Notes under the pieces: generated by a model | What the model was told of the DNA's origin: nothing | The model's input: only the letters and a program-made list of their open reading frames with translations | Databases searched by the model: none | DNA from: Clostridiales bacterium | Lineage (GTDB): Bacteria; Bacillota; Clostridia; Oscillospirales; Oscillospiraceae | Direction: 5' to 3' | NCBI GenBank assembly: GCA_004555205.1 | Contig: SFIY01000015.1 | Span: forward strand, 1-44,124 | Length of the DNA: 44,124 bases | Shown here: in pieces, positions 14,514 to 22,159 of the stretch | Position numbering within the stretch: position 1 is the stretch's first letter | How the letters are laid out: each line of letters starts with the position of its first letter | Made by a program: the position numbers and the translations under genes

Positions 14514-15991
14514 GCCAGCACCTCCAGAATTTGCGTGACGGTGTCCTCCAACGGGCCGTTATTGTCCACGCGCACATCGGCAAAGCGCTCATAGCAGGGG
14601 CGGCGCTTTTCGTACATCTGCCGCAGATCGCCGCTCTGCGAAAGGGGCCTGCTGTCACGGGCCAGGAGGGCCACATCACGCTCCAGCCAAACGACAATGC
14701 CGTTTTGACGGAGCAGAGGGAAGTTTTCCGCCTGCGTCACGCAGCCGCCGCCCGTGGCAATGATCTTGCCGCTCTGCTTGCCGACCTCGCGCAGTACCTC
14801 CGTTTCCAGTGTGCGGAAATGGGCTTCACCGCATTTGGTGAAGATGTCGGAAACGGACATGCCGACGCGCGCCTCGATCTGCGCGTCCGTGTCTATGATT
14901 TCGCGGCCCAGCCGTTTGCCTAATAGCCGGGAAACGGTGGTCTTACCGCTGCCGGGCATACCCACGAGGATGATATTTAGCATCTGCCTGCGCAGGATTT
15001 GTGTCACGCGGGCGATTTCACTGTCATCCATGGGCGTACCGGTAAAGAGCTCGGCGCTGCGCTTGGCCTGCGCCGCCAGCATATAAAGACCGCCTGCGTG
15101 GGGAATGCCCAGCGCCTCCGCCTGCAGCAGCAATGCCGTGCGGGCGGGGTTGTAAATCACATCCACCACGCCGCAGCAGTGGGGGAACAGGCGCAGGTCT
15201 ACGGTCTGCTCACCGTTGTGGGGATACATGCCCACCGGCGTGGTGTTGATAATAATGTGCGCATCGACGTGCCGGTCAAGGTTTTCGTAGCAATCCGCCC
15301 CGCGGCGGGAGATGACCGTGATTTCGGCCGCGCCCAGCTTTTTCAGCACGGCGCAGGCGGTGGCGGAGGTGCCGCCGCTGCCCAGCACCAGCGCCTTTTT
15401 GCCGCAAACGGCCATGCCGGCCTGCGCCATCAGACTTTCCAGACCGAACGCATCGGTGTTGTCGCCGTACAGGGAGCCGTCACCGCGCCGTATCAGCGTG
15501 TTGACGCTGCCGATGGCTTTGGCGGTATCGGACAGCTCTGCGCAGTAGGGAATGACCGCCTTTTTATAGGGAGCGGTCACATTCAGCCCGTCAAAGTCGC
15601 CGCTTTGCAGAAAACCGCCCAGCTCCTCCGGCTCTTTTTCGTATAAACGGTAGGCATAGCCGCCCCATTGGGCGTGAATTTGCGGAGAATAGCTGTGCCC
15701 CAGCGTGCGGCCCAGAAGTCCGCAGCGCTTGCCTGTTCGGCGGCTCTGATAATCGCGGCTGAGGGCAAACAGCTCCTCATACAGAGCGCGGCCGTAGGCC
15801 TGCAGCTCCTCCGGCAGCTTTGCCGTCACATCGCGCAGCTTGTCCTGCTCCCGGGCGGCATCCGTAATGGGCAGGCGGTGGCGCTGCTTATATTGGCCGA
15901 TCTGCGCGGCTACGCGCATTCGCTGGGCAAAAAGGCGGAGCAGCTCCGCGTCGATTTCGTCCATGCGACGGCGCAATGCCTCTAAATTCAT
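14510..15991 (-). CDS. Trifunctional chorismate mutase - shikimate dehydrogenase - shikimate kinase
   Basis: A 493-residue fusion of three shikimate-pathway activities. Residues 1-85 are an AroQ-type chorismate mutase (MNLEALRRRMDEIDAELLRL and LFAQRMRVAAQIGQYKQ). Residues 90-335 are AroE: LGHSYSP, NVTAPYKK with catalytic Lys143, GDNTDAFG with Asp180, and the NADP loop GSGGTSA (205-211). Residues 337-493 are AroK: Walker A GMPGSGKTT (344-352), shikimate-binding DTD (367-369) and Arg393, GGG (414-416), and lid Arg448. All active-site residues that can be checked are kept, and no stop or frameshift separates the parts. The ATG at 15991 overlaps the aroC stop by four bases. The frame is open to 16234, but that part is out-of-frame aroC sequence. 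Confidence 0.95.
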   Translation of the reverse strand: MNLEALRRRMDEIDAELLRLFAQRMRVAAQIGQYKQRHRLPITDAAREQDKLRDVTAKLPEELQAYGRALYEELFALSRDYQSRRTGKRCGLLGRTLGHSYSPQIHAQWGGYAYRLYEKEPEELGGFLQSGDFDGLNVTAPYKKAVIPYCAELSDTAKAIGSVNTLIRRGDGSLYGDNTDAFGLESLMAQAGMAVCGKKALVLGSGGTSATACAVLKKLGAAEITVISRRGADCYENLDRHVDAHIIINTTPVGMYPHNGEQTVDLRLFPHCCGVVDVIYNPARTALLLQAEALGIPHAGGLYMLAAQAKRSAELFTGTPMDDSEIARVTQILRRQMLNIILVGMPGSGKTTVSRLLGKRLGREIIDTDAQIEARVGMSVSDIFTKCGEAHFRTLETEVLREVGKQSGKIIATGGGCVTQAENFPLLRQNGIVVWLERDVALLARDSRPLSQSGDLRQMYEKRRPCYERFADVRVDNNGPLEDTVTQILEVLA

Positions 15992-17058
15992 GGCTGCTCC
16001 TTTCTCCGCTCCAGCAGCGCATCGTACACGGCGATGGCAGCAGCCGCCTCCACGCAGGGCACGGCACGGGGTACGATGCAGGGATCGTGCCGCCCGCCGA
16101 CGGTCAGCTTCGCACTTTCCATGGCGGAGAGGTCCACCGTGTCCTGCCCGACGGCAATGGAGGGAGTGGGCTTGACGGCGACCCGGAACACGATGGGCAT
16201 ACCGTCGGTAATACCGCCCAGAATACCGCCGCAATGGTTGGTTTTGGTGACCACGCGGCCCTCGCGCATGGCGAAGGGGTCGTTATTTTCGCTGCCCCGC
16301 CGCTTGGCGGCCTCGAAGCCTGCGCCGAAGGCAATGCCCTTAACGGCAGGAATACCGAATACCAACCGGGAAATGCGGCTTTCCATGCCGCCGAACAGGG
16401 GGCCGCCCAGTCCGGCAGGCGCGCCGATGACGGCACATTCGATCACGCCGCCCACCGAGTCGCCCTCCGCCTTGGCAGCGAGAATGGCTTTTTGCATGGC
16501 CTCTCCTGCCGCGCTGTCCACCACAGGGAAGGGACGCTCCGCCGTAGAGACCGTCAGTTCGCCCCGGTCGGCAATACCGGCGATCTCGGCAATGCGGCTG
16601 ATGACTTCCACGCCCTCCCGGGCCAACAATTGCTTGCAAAGGCCGCCCACAATGCACAGCGGCGCCGTCAGACGGCCGGAAAAATGGCCGCCGCCCCGAT
16701 GATCCTGCGCGCCGCCATACTTCACCTGCGCGGTGTAATCCGCGTGGCCCGGACGGGGCTTTATGCGCAGCTCGTCATAGTCCTCGGGGCGGGTATCGCT
16801 GTTGCGGAGGATGGCGCTCAAGGGTGCGCCGCAGAGCTTGCCATTGTGCAATCCGGACAGAAATTCCGGCACATCGTCCTCCCTGCGCGCTGTGGCACAG
16901 TCGCCGCGGCCCGGCGCTCTGCGCGCCAAAAAGCGTGACAATTCCTCAAAATCCGGCGCAAAGCCGGCGGGCAGGCCCTCCACAGTCACACCGATGGCGG
17001 GAGAGTGGGACTGGCCGAAGATGGTGAAGGAAATGTTGCCGTGGTAGCTGCTGTTCAT
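15988..17058 (-). CDS. aroC: Chorismate synthase
   Basis: A 356-residue FMN-dependent enzyme converting EPSP to chorismate. The FMN and substrate motifs are present: FTIFGQSHSPAIGVTVEGLP at the start, RRAPGRGDCATARRE, RPGHADYTAQVKYG, then DHRGGGHFSGR and the C-terminal GGRHDPCIVPRAVPVEA-type block (here with an extra Cys). Length is standard. Both ends overlap neighbours by four bases (aroA stop at its start, fusion gene start at its end), so the operon is tightly coupled. Confidence 0.97.
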   Translation of the reverse strand: MNSSYHGNISFTIFGQSHSPAIGVTVEGLPAGFAPDFEELSRFLARRAPGRGDCATARREDDVPEFLSGLHNGKLCGAPLSAILRNSDTRPEDYDELRIKPRPGHADYTAQVKYGGAQDHRGGGHFSGRLTAPLCIVGGLCKQLLAREGVEVISRIAEIAGIADRGELTVSTAERPFPVVDSAAGEAMQKAILAAKAEGDSVGGVIECAVIGAPAGLGGPLFGGMESRISRLVFGIPAVKGIAFGAGFEAAKRRGSENNDPFAMREGRVVTKTNHCGGILGGITDGMPIVFRVAVKPTPSIAVGQDTVDLSAMESAKLTVGGRHDPCIVPRAVPCVEAAAAIAVYDALLERRKEQP

Positions 17059-18299
17059 CGTTCTCCCTCCAATTGTGAAAAGATGTCCCAGAAGCGGGGA
17101 AAGGATTTATCGGTGCAGGCGGGGTCAAGCACCGTGACCGGTCCGCGGCACACGCACGCCGCCACCGCCGCGGACATGGCCATGCGGTGGTCGTTATAAG
17201 ACGGCACCGTGCCGCCCTGCAGGACGCCGCCGCGAATTACCAGACCGTCGGGCAGTTCGGTGACCGTGCCGCCCAAAGCGGTCAGCATTTCGGCGGTGGC
17301 GCGCAGTCTGTCGGATTCCTTCAAACGCAATCTGCCTGCGTTCATGATACGGCTCTCGCCCTGCGCGGCGGCGGCTACCACCGACAGCGCGGGAATCAGG
17401 TCGGGAATGGGCGCGGCGTCGATTTCACAGCCGTGGAGCGTGCCGCCACGGACAAAAATCTCATCATCCTTGACGCGGACCTGCGCACCGAATCGGCGCA
17501 GGATATCCACCACGGCCCTGTCGCCCTGCCGGGTTTCCGCAGGCAGATTTTTCACGCGGATGCCCCTTTCGCTCAGCGCACCCATGCACAAAAAGAACGC
17601 GCCGTTGGAGTAATCGCCCTCCACCGCTGTCTCCGCCGCCGTGTATTGCTGCGCGCCGAACACGGTGTACTCGCTGCCGCTGCGGACAAAGCGGATGCCC
17701 GACTGCTGCAGAGCCTGCTCCGTCATAGCAATGTAGGCGGCCGATTCCACCCTTCCGGTTATGCGCAGGGTGCTCTCGCCGTCCAGTAAGGGCAGAGCAA
17801 AAAGCAAGCCCGAAATAAATTGCGAGGATACATTGCCCGGAATTTCGTAAAGACCGCTCCGGAGCCGTCCGCGGCAGTGCAGCGCGGCACCCTGCGCCTC
17901 GAGGTGCATACCGTGTCCGCGCAGCACCGCATCCAACGGTGCAAGGGGACGGTGGGGCAATCGGCCCTCACGGTAAAATACCGCCTCCGCACCCAACGCG
18001 CCGCAAACGGGCAGCAGGAAGCGCAGCGTAGCGCCGCTCTCGCCGCAAAACAGGTCTTTTTTACCGCTTTTTATGGCAGGCACGACTTGCAGCACGCCGT
18101 CGCTGACGGTCACATCGGCGCACAGCGCATCCAGACAGCGGGCCGTGGCGGCAATGTCTTTTGAAATGTCGGGGCAGCGAATCGAAACCGCTGCTTTGCC
18201 CAATGCCCCACAGATCAGCAGGCGGTGGGCATGGGATTTGGAGGCAGGCGCCCTCACGCAGCCGTGGCGGGGGCCGCCGGGTAGTGTGATGTGTGTCAT
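17055..18299 (-). CDS. aroA: 3-Phosphoshikimate 1-carboxyvinyltransferase (EPSP synthase)
   Basis: A 414-residue enzyme joining shikimate 3-phosphate with phosphoenolpyruvate. It contains the N-terminal PASKSHAHRLL motif, the PEP/glyphosate loop CGESGATLRFLLPV, EGDYSNGAFFL, and LRLKESDRLRA followed by SYNDHRMAM. It is slightly shorter than the usual 425-430. In the PEP loop the residue after the critical Gly is Ala where E. coli has Thr97, a variation that may affect inhibitor sensitivity, though this cannot be judged from sequence. It starts one base after the aroB stop with GGAGTAAT as ribosome binding site. Confidence 0.96.
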   Translation of the reverse strand: MTHITLPGGPRHGCVRAPASKSHAHRLLICGALGKAAVSIRCPDISKDIAATARCLDALCADVTVSDGVLQVVPAIKSGKKDLFCGESGATLRFLLPVCGALGAEAVFYREGRLPHRPLAPLDAVLRGHGMHLEAQGAALHCRGRLRSGLYEIPGNVSSQFISGLLFALPLLDGESTLRITGRVESAAYIAMTEQALQQSGIRFVRSGSEYTVFGAQQYTAAETAVEGDYSNGAFFLCMGALSERGIRVKNLPAETRQGDRAVVDILRRFGAQVRVKDDEIFVRGGTLHGCEIDAAPIPDLIPALSVVAAAAQGESRIMNAGRLRLKESDRLRATAEMLTALGGTVTELPDGLVIRGGVLQGGTVPSYNDHRMAMSAAVAACVCRGPVTVLDPACTDKSFPRFWDIFSQLEGER

Positions 18300-18300
18300 A

Positions 18301-19347
18301 TTACTCCAACCAGGTTCGTAATTCTTCCGGTTCCATGGGGATCACGGTGCATTGACCGATGGAGCGGGGCACCACAAGGTGCAGCTTGCCGTCGGCCGTT
18401 TTCTTATCCGCCATGCACGCTTCCAGCAGCGCATCGGCGGGGATGCCGCAGGTGGTGGGCAGGCGGTATTTCTCCAGCACGGAGAGCAAGCGTGCGCAGT
18501 CCTCCTTGCAGCAGAGGCCGTGCCGGACGGCACCGCGCATGACTGTCGCCATGCCGATGGCCACGGCATCGCCGTGGGAAACGGCATAGCCGCTGCACTT
18601 TTCCACCGCGTGGCCGACGGTGTGGCCTACATTCAAAAGACGGCGCTTACCCGTGTCAAATTCGTCCTCCTGCACCAGATCACGCTTCATGGTCACGCAG
18701 TGGGCGATGACCTGCTCCTCCTGCGCACGGATCGGCGTTTGCGCCAGCGAGTCAAAAAATGCGCGGTCACCCAGCACGCCGTATTTGATGACCTCGGCAC
18801 AGCCGCAGCGATACGCCTCGTCGCTGAGGGTCTGCAGCGTGTCCCTGTCGCAGAAAACCGCCCTGGGCTGGTAGAAGCAGCCCACCTGATTTTTGCCCTC
18901 CGGCAGATTGACGGCGGTTTTACCGCCCACCGAGGCATCCACCGCCGCCAAAAGTGTAGTGGGCACCTGCACAAAGGGGATGCCGCGCTGATAGGTGGCG
19001 GCGGCAAAGCCGGCCAGATCACCGGTCACGCCGCCGCCGAGGGCGAAAACCGCATCGGAGCGGCTGAAATGATGGGTGCACAGAAAGCTTTGCAGCGCGC
19101 CGAACACGGCAAGGCTTTTGGACGACTCGCCGCCCGGGTGGAAAAAGCGGAACACTTCAAAACCGGCCCGTTCAAGGGAGCGCTGCAATGCCGCGCCGTG
19201 GAGAGCAAAAATCTGTTCCTCCGACACGATCACGGCCCGGCAAGGCCGCATGAGCCCGGCGGATTCCTCCCCTGCCCGGTGCAAAAGGCCACAGTCAATG
19301 ACCACATCATAGGGTGTGCTTGCGGCAATGTGTATCCGGCGCATCAT
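18301..19347 (-). CDS. aroB: 3-Dehydroquinate synthase
   Basis: A 348-residue NAD- and metal-dependent enzyme that cyclises DAHP to 3-dehydroquinate. The NAD site GGGVTGDLAGFAAATYQRG, the central VPTTLLAAVDASVGGKTAVN and the zinc ligands in CAEVIKYG (Glu), NVGHTVGHAVE (His) and SHGDAVAIGM (His) are all present. Two ATG codons stand in tandem at 19347 and 19344 behind AGGAGG; either may be used. It lies 21 bases downstream of aroF. Confidence 0.97.
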   Translation of the reverse strand: MMRRIHIAASTPYDVVIDCGLLHRAGEESAGLMRPCRAVIVSEEQIFALHGAALQRSLERAGFEVFRFFHPGGESSKSLAVFGALQSFLCTHHFSRSDAVFALGGGVTGDLAGFAAATYQRGIPFVQVPTTLLAAVDASVGGKTAVNLPEGKNQVGCFYQPRAVFCDRDTLQTLSDEAYRCGCAEVIKYGVLGDRAFFDSLAQTPIRAQEEQVIAHCVTMKRDLVQEDEFDTGKRRLLNVGHTVGHAVEKCSGYAVSHGDAVAIGMATVMRGAVRHGLCCKEDCARLLSVLEKYRLPTTCGIPADALLEACMADKKTADGKLHLVVPRSIGQCTVIPMEPEELRTWLE

Positions 19348-19368
19348 CCGTTAACCTCCTTACGGTGC

Positions 19369-20373
19369 TTATTTGGCCGTCACCTGACGCACCCGTCTGA
19401 CCTCCCCGGCCAGCTTATCGTATTCCTCCGGCCGCAAAGCCTGCGCGCCGTCACACAGGGCGTGCAGAGGATCGTTGTGCACTTCGATCATCAGGCCGTC
19501 TGCACCGCAGGCGGCCGCGGCCAATGCCATGGGCCGCACCAGCTTCGCCGCTCCGGTGGCGTGGCTGGGGTCAACGATCACGGGCAGGTGGGTCAGCTCA
19601 TGCAGAACGGGCACCACCGCCAGATCGAGCGTGTTGCGGGTGCAGTCGTCAAAGGTGCGGATGCCGCGCTCACAGAGAATGACCTGCTCGTTGCCGCCGG
19701 CCATGATGTATTCGGCGCTCATGAGCAGCTCTTTGGCGGTGCTGGCCATACCGCGCTTCAAAAGCACGGGCTTGCGCAGCTTCCCCACCTCGCGCAGAAG
19801 GTCAAAATTCTGCATATTTCTGGCGCCGATCTGAATGACATCCACATCCTCAAACAGCGGCAGATCGCTCGCTGCCATGACCTCGGAAACGATGGGCAGG
19901 CCGGTTTCCCGCCCGGCCATTTTCAAAAGTGCCAGGCCGTCGGCCTTCAGGCCCTGGAAATCATAGGGAGAGGTCCTGGGCTTAAAGGCGCCGCCGCGCA
20001 GCAGCTGCGCGCCGGAAGCCTTGACAGAGCGGGCTACCGCCACAATCTGCTCCTCGCTTTCCACGGAGCAGGGGCCGGCGATCATGCAGAAATGCCCGCC
20101 GCCGATCTTCACGCCGCCCACCTCCACAACGGTGTCATCGGGGTGGGACCTGCGGCTGCAGCACTTGAAAGGCTCGGTAACGGTCTTGACCGAATCCACG
20201 ATATCAAGGCCGGCCACCAGATCCCTGTCAATGTGGGAGGCGTCACCGATCAGACCCAGCACGGTCTGATAGGCGCCTTGGGAAATATGGACCTCCACGC
20301 CCTGCTCTTTCAGCCAGCCGATCAGCCGGCTGCGTTTTTCTTCGCTTGCGTCGGGTTTTAAAATAACAATCAT
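19369..20373 (-). CDS. aroF: 3-Deoxy-7-phosphoheptulonate (DAHP) synthase
   Basis: A 334-residue first enzyme of the shikimate pathway, condensing PEP and erythrose 4-phosphate. It is of the small type found in Bacillus and Thermotoga: an N-terminal ferredoxin-like regulatory domain (about 1-75, starting MIVILKPDASEEKR) followed by a TIM barrel with AGPCSVES, GGAFKPRTSPYDFQG, GARNMQNFDLL, KRGMAST and DPSHATG. The start at 20373 is chosen because GGAGGG lies just upstream and the family begins there; the open frame continues to 20409 into the terminator hairpin. It is first in the operon and directly follows the attenuator, so it is the natural control point. Confidence 0.96.
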   Translation of the reverse strand: MIVILKPDASEEKRSRLIGWLKEQGVEVHISQGAYQTVLGLIGDASHIDRDLVAGLDIVDSVKTVTEPFKCCSRRSHPDDTVVEVGGVKIGGGHFCMIAGPCSVESEEQIVAVARSVKASGAQLLRGGAFKPRTSPYDFQGLKADGLALLKMAGRETGLPIVSEVMAASDLPLFEDVDVIQIGARNMQNFDLLREVGKLRKPVLLKRGMASTAKELLMSAEYIMAGGNEQVILCERGIRTFDDCTRNTLDLAVVPVLHELTHLPVIVDPSHATGAAKLVRPMALAAAACGADGLMIEVHNDPLHALCDGAQALRPEEYDKLAGEVRRVRQVTAK

Positions 20374-20394
20374 ACGGTACTCTGCCCTCCAAAA

Positions 20395-20429
20395 CAAAAA
20401 ATGCGGCACAGGTCAATCCTGTGCCGCAT
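20395..20429 (-). terminator. Attenuator terminator in the aro operon leader
   Basis: A perfect 12-base stem (20401-20412 with 20418-20429, loop TCAAT) is followed on the minus strand by six T. It lies between the promoter and the aroF ribosome binding site, so it must be bypassed for expression. Its 5' arm can pair instead with the leader peptide coding region (20482-20493). Confidence 0.9.
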
Positions 20430-20439
20430 GGGAAATCAT
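20413..20439 (-). other. Eight-codon mini-ORF across the attenuator stem
   Basis: GGAGG and an 8-base spacer precede an ATG at 20439 that reads MISHAAQD and stops at 20413-20415, so it spans the 5' arm and loop of the terminator. If translated, a ribosome here would prevent the terminator from folding. There is no evidence beyond the good ribosome binding site. Confidence 0.4.
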
Positions 20440-20464
20440 CAGCTATTCCTCCCGTTTGTGCGCA

Positions 20465-20536
20465 TCAAAATGAAGACCTACCCCATGACACAGTCGCGTA
20501 ATAATCGCATGCGCAATCAACATCCGTCTTCATCAT
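20465..20536 (-). CDS. Aromatic-codon leader peptide of the shikimate operon
   Basis: A 23-residue reading frame with an ATG pair at 20536/20533 and GGAGG five bases upstream, starting about 25 bases after the predicted transcription start. The second half reads DYYATVSWGRSSF and then stops, so Tyr-Tyr, Trp and Phe, the three end products of the pathway, are all tested within 12 codons. The frame ends 36 bases before the terminator hairpin begins. Codons for Thr-Val-Ser-Trp-Gly contain the segment (20482-20493) that can pair with the terminator 5' arm. This is the layout of a ribosome-mediated attenuator; the peptide itself probably has no other function. Confidence 0.75.
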   Translation of the reverse strand: MMKTDVDCACDYYATVSWGRSSF

Positions 20537-20567
20537 CGTAGCCTCCGGGTGTTCTCTTACAGATGTC

Positions 20568-20596
20568 AGTATAGCAGGGACAACCGTAATTGTCAA
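20568..20596 (-). promoter_or_regulatory. Promoter of the shikimate operon
   Basis: Minus strand TTGACA (20591-20596), exactly 17 bases, TATACT (20568-20573): near-perfect sigma-A promoter. Transcription would start near 20561, ahead of the leader peptide. Confidence 0.85.
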
Positions 20597-20748
20597 CCGT
20601 CGGCAGAGCCTGTTTTTTCGGTGGCAGGGGCAGGTGTTGCAATGATGTGTGGCAAAAAGGGAGAAAACAGCGGACGGTGATGACCCCTGTGAAGGCAGCG
20701 TTGCCCGCACAAAACCGAAAGGCAGGCAAGCTGTTTGCCGGATTCGTG

Positions 20749-22137
20749 CTATTTCTCCAGCTTTCTGCAAAGATCCTCCAGTGCGTCGCTGACAGCCTCC
20801 TCAAAGGTGGGGTGAGGACGCATGGCCAGCAGCAATTGCGAGGCCGTCATGTGGTTGGCGATGGCCTGGCTGATCTGAGAAATCATGTCGGTACTGTGTT
20901 CGCACATAAACTGTGCGCCGATGATTTCGTGGCTGTCGGCATGGGCCACGATTTTCAAAAAGGCACGGCCCGTGTCGGCGATCATCGTGCGGGCATTGCC
21001 GCCCAACACGCATTTGCCCACCTTGCACGGGATGCCGGCAGCTTTCGCCTCGGCATCCGTCATGCCTACCACAGCGATCTCCGGGTGACAATAAATGCAG
21101 CTTGGCACCACGCTCTGACTGGTGTGATTTTCCGCGCCGCACATCATCTCCACACAGGCGATACCCTGAGAGGCCGCCACATGGGCCAACTGGATCCTGG
21201 AAGATACGTCACCGATGGCATAGATGCCCGGTATGCTGGTTTGATACCGCTCATCCACTTTCAGGCTGTGCCCTGCCGTTTCCGGTTGGAGATCGGGAGC
21301 AAATGCATCGCGCCAGTAGGGTTTTCGGCCGATGGCGCACAGGACGGCTTCGCCGGTGACGGCATGGGGAGCCTCCTTGGTGGTGAAACGGACGCTCAGG
21401 CCGTCCTCCGCCTGCACCACTTGCTGCACCATGGAATTGGTGAAGATCTCAACGCCCTGTTTTTTCAAAATCAGCGCCAGATTCTGACCCAGCTCACGGT
21501 CCATGGTGGGCAGCAGCCGGTCCATGCCTTCGATGACGGTGACTTTCGTGCCCAGCTCCTGATAGAAAGTGGCAAACTCAATGCCGATGACACCGCCGCC
21601 GATAATGACGATGGAGTCATACAGGTGGTCGCAGCCCTCCAGCAGCTCGTCGGAGGTCATCACGCCGGGCAGCTCCAGGCCGGGGATGGGCGGCTTGGCA
21701 GGCACCGAGCCGGTGGCGGCCAAAATGTTGTCGCAGGTATAGGTGGTCTTGCCGCCCCGGGCGTCAGTGACCTGCACGGCACCGGACGACAAAATGAGGC
21801 CGGTACCCCGAATCAGATCCACCTTGGCACTTTTCAGCAGCCCCTCGATACCGGCGGAGAGCTTTTCGGAGATCTGACGCTTGTAGGCGAAGACCTCGCG
21901 CATATCCGCGCAGACGCCATCGGCATGAATACCGGCGTGGGTGCCGGTTTTGGCCTCATGAAAGATCCGGGAGGCGTGCAGCAGCGTTTTGGTGGGCACA
22001 CAGCCGCGATTGAGGCAGGTACCGCCTGCCTCGCGGTTTTCCACCACGGCGGTATGCAGTCCCAGCTTGGCGGCGCGCAATGCGGCGCTGTAACCGCCGG
22101 GACCTGCGCCAATGACAATCAGTTGATAATCCTTCAT
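20749..22137 (-). CDS. lpdA: Dihydrolipoyl dehydrogenase (glycine cleavage L protein)
   Basis: A 462-residue flavoprotein disulfide reductase that reoxidises dihydrolipoyl-GcvH with NAD. It has the FAD motif VIGAGPGGYSAAL (8-20), redox Cys41 and Cys46 in GGTCLNRGCVPTK, a second nucleotide loop IIGGGVIGIEFATFY, the FAD-binding TSIPGIYAIGDV, and the C-terminal interface with the His-Pro active-site pair in MRPHPTFEEA. No lipoyl domain is fused to it. The start at 22137 with AGGAG gives the family N-terminus; the frame extends to 22194. It is the last gene of the gcv operon. Confidence 0.95.
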   Translation of the reverse strand: MKDYQLIVIGAGPGGYSAALRAAKLGLHTAVVENREAGGTCLNRGCVPTKTLLHASRIFHEAKTGTHAGIHADGVCADMREVFAYKRQISEKLSAGIEGLLKSAKVDLIRGTGLILSSGAVQVTDARGGKTTYTCDNILAATGSVPAKPPIPGLELPGVMTSDELLEGCDHLYDSIVIIGGGVIGIEFATFYQELGTKVTVIEGMDRLLPTMDRELGQNLALILKKQGVEIFTNSMVQQVVQAEDGLSVRFTTKEAPHAVTGEAVLCAIGRKPYWRDAFAPDLQPETAGHSLKVDERYQTSIPGIYAIGDVSSRIQLAHVAASQGIACVEMMCGAENHTSQSVVPSCIYCHPEIAVVGMTDAEAKAAGIPCKVGKCVLGGNARTMIADTGRAFLKIVAHADSHEIIGAQFMCEHSTDMISQISQAIANHMTASQLLLAMRPHPTFEEAVSDALEDLCRKLEK

Positions 22138-22159
22138 GTTCGTTCTCCTGTTATTCCTG

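Noticed and set aside
18352..20361. Long plus-strand ORF (669 codons) opposite aroB and aroF
   Set aside because: An antisense shadow; both minus-strand enzymes are unmistakable and complete.
20374..20600. T-box riboswitch in front of aroF
   Set aside because: No T-box core sequence (such as AGGGTGGNACCGCG) or specifier loop was found; the leader ORF with aromatic codons explains the region better.
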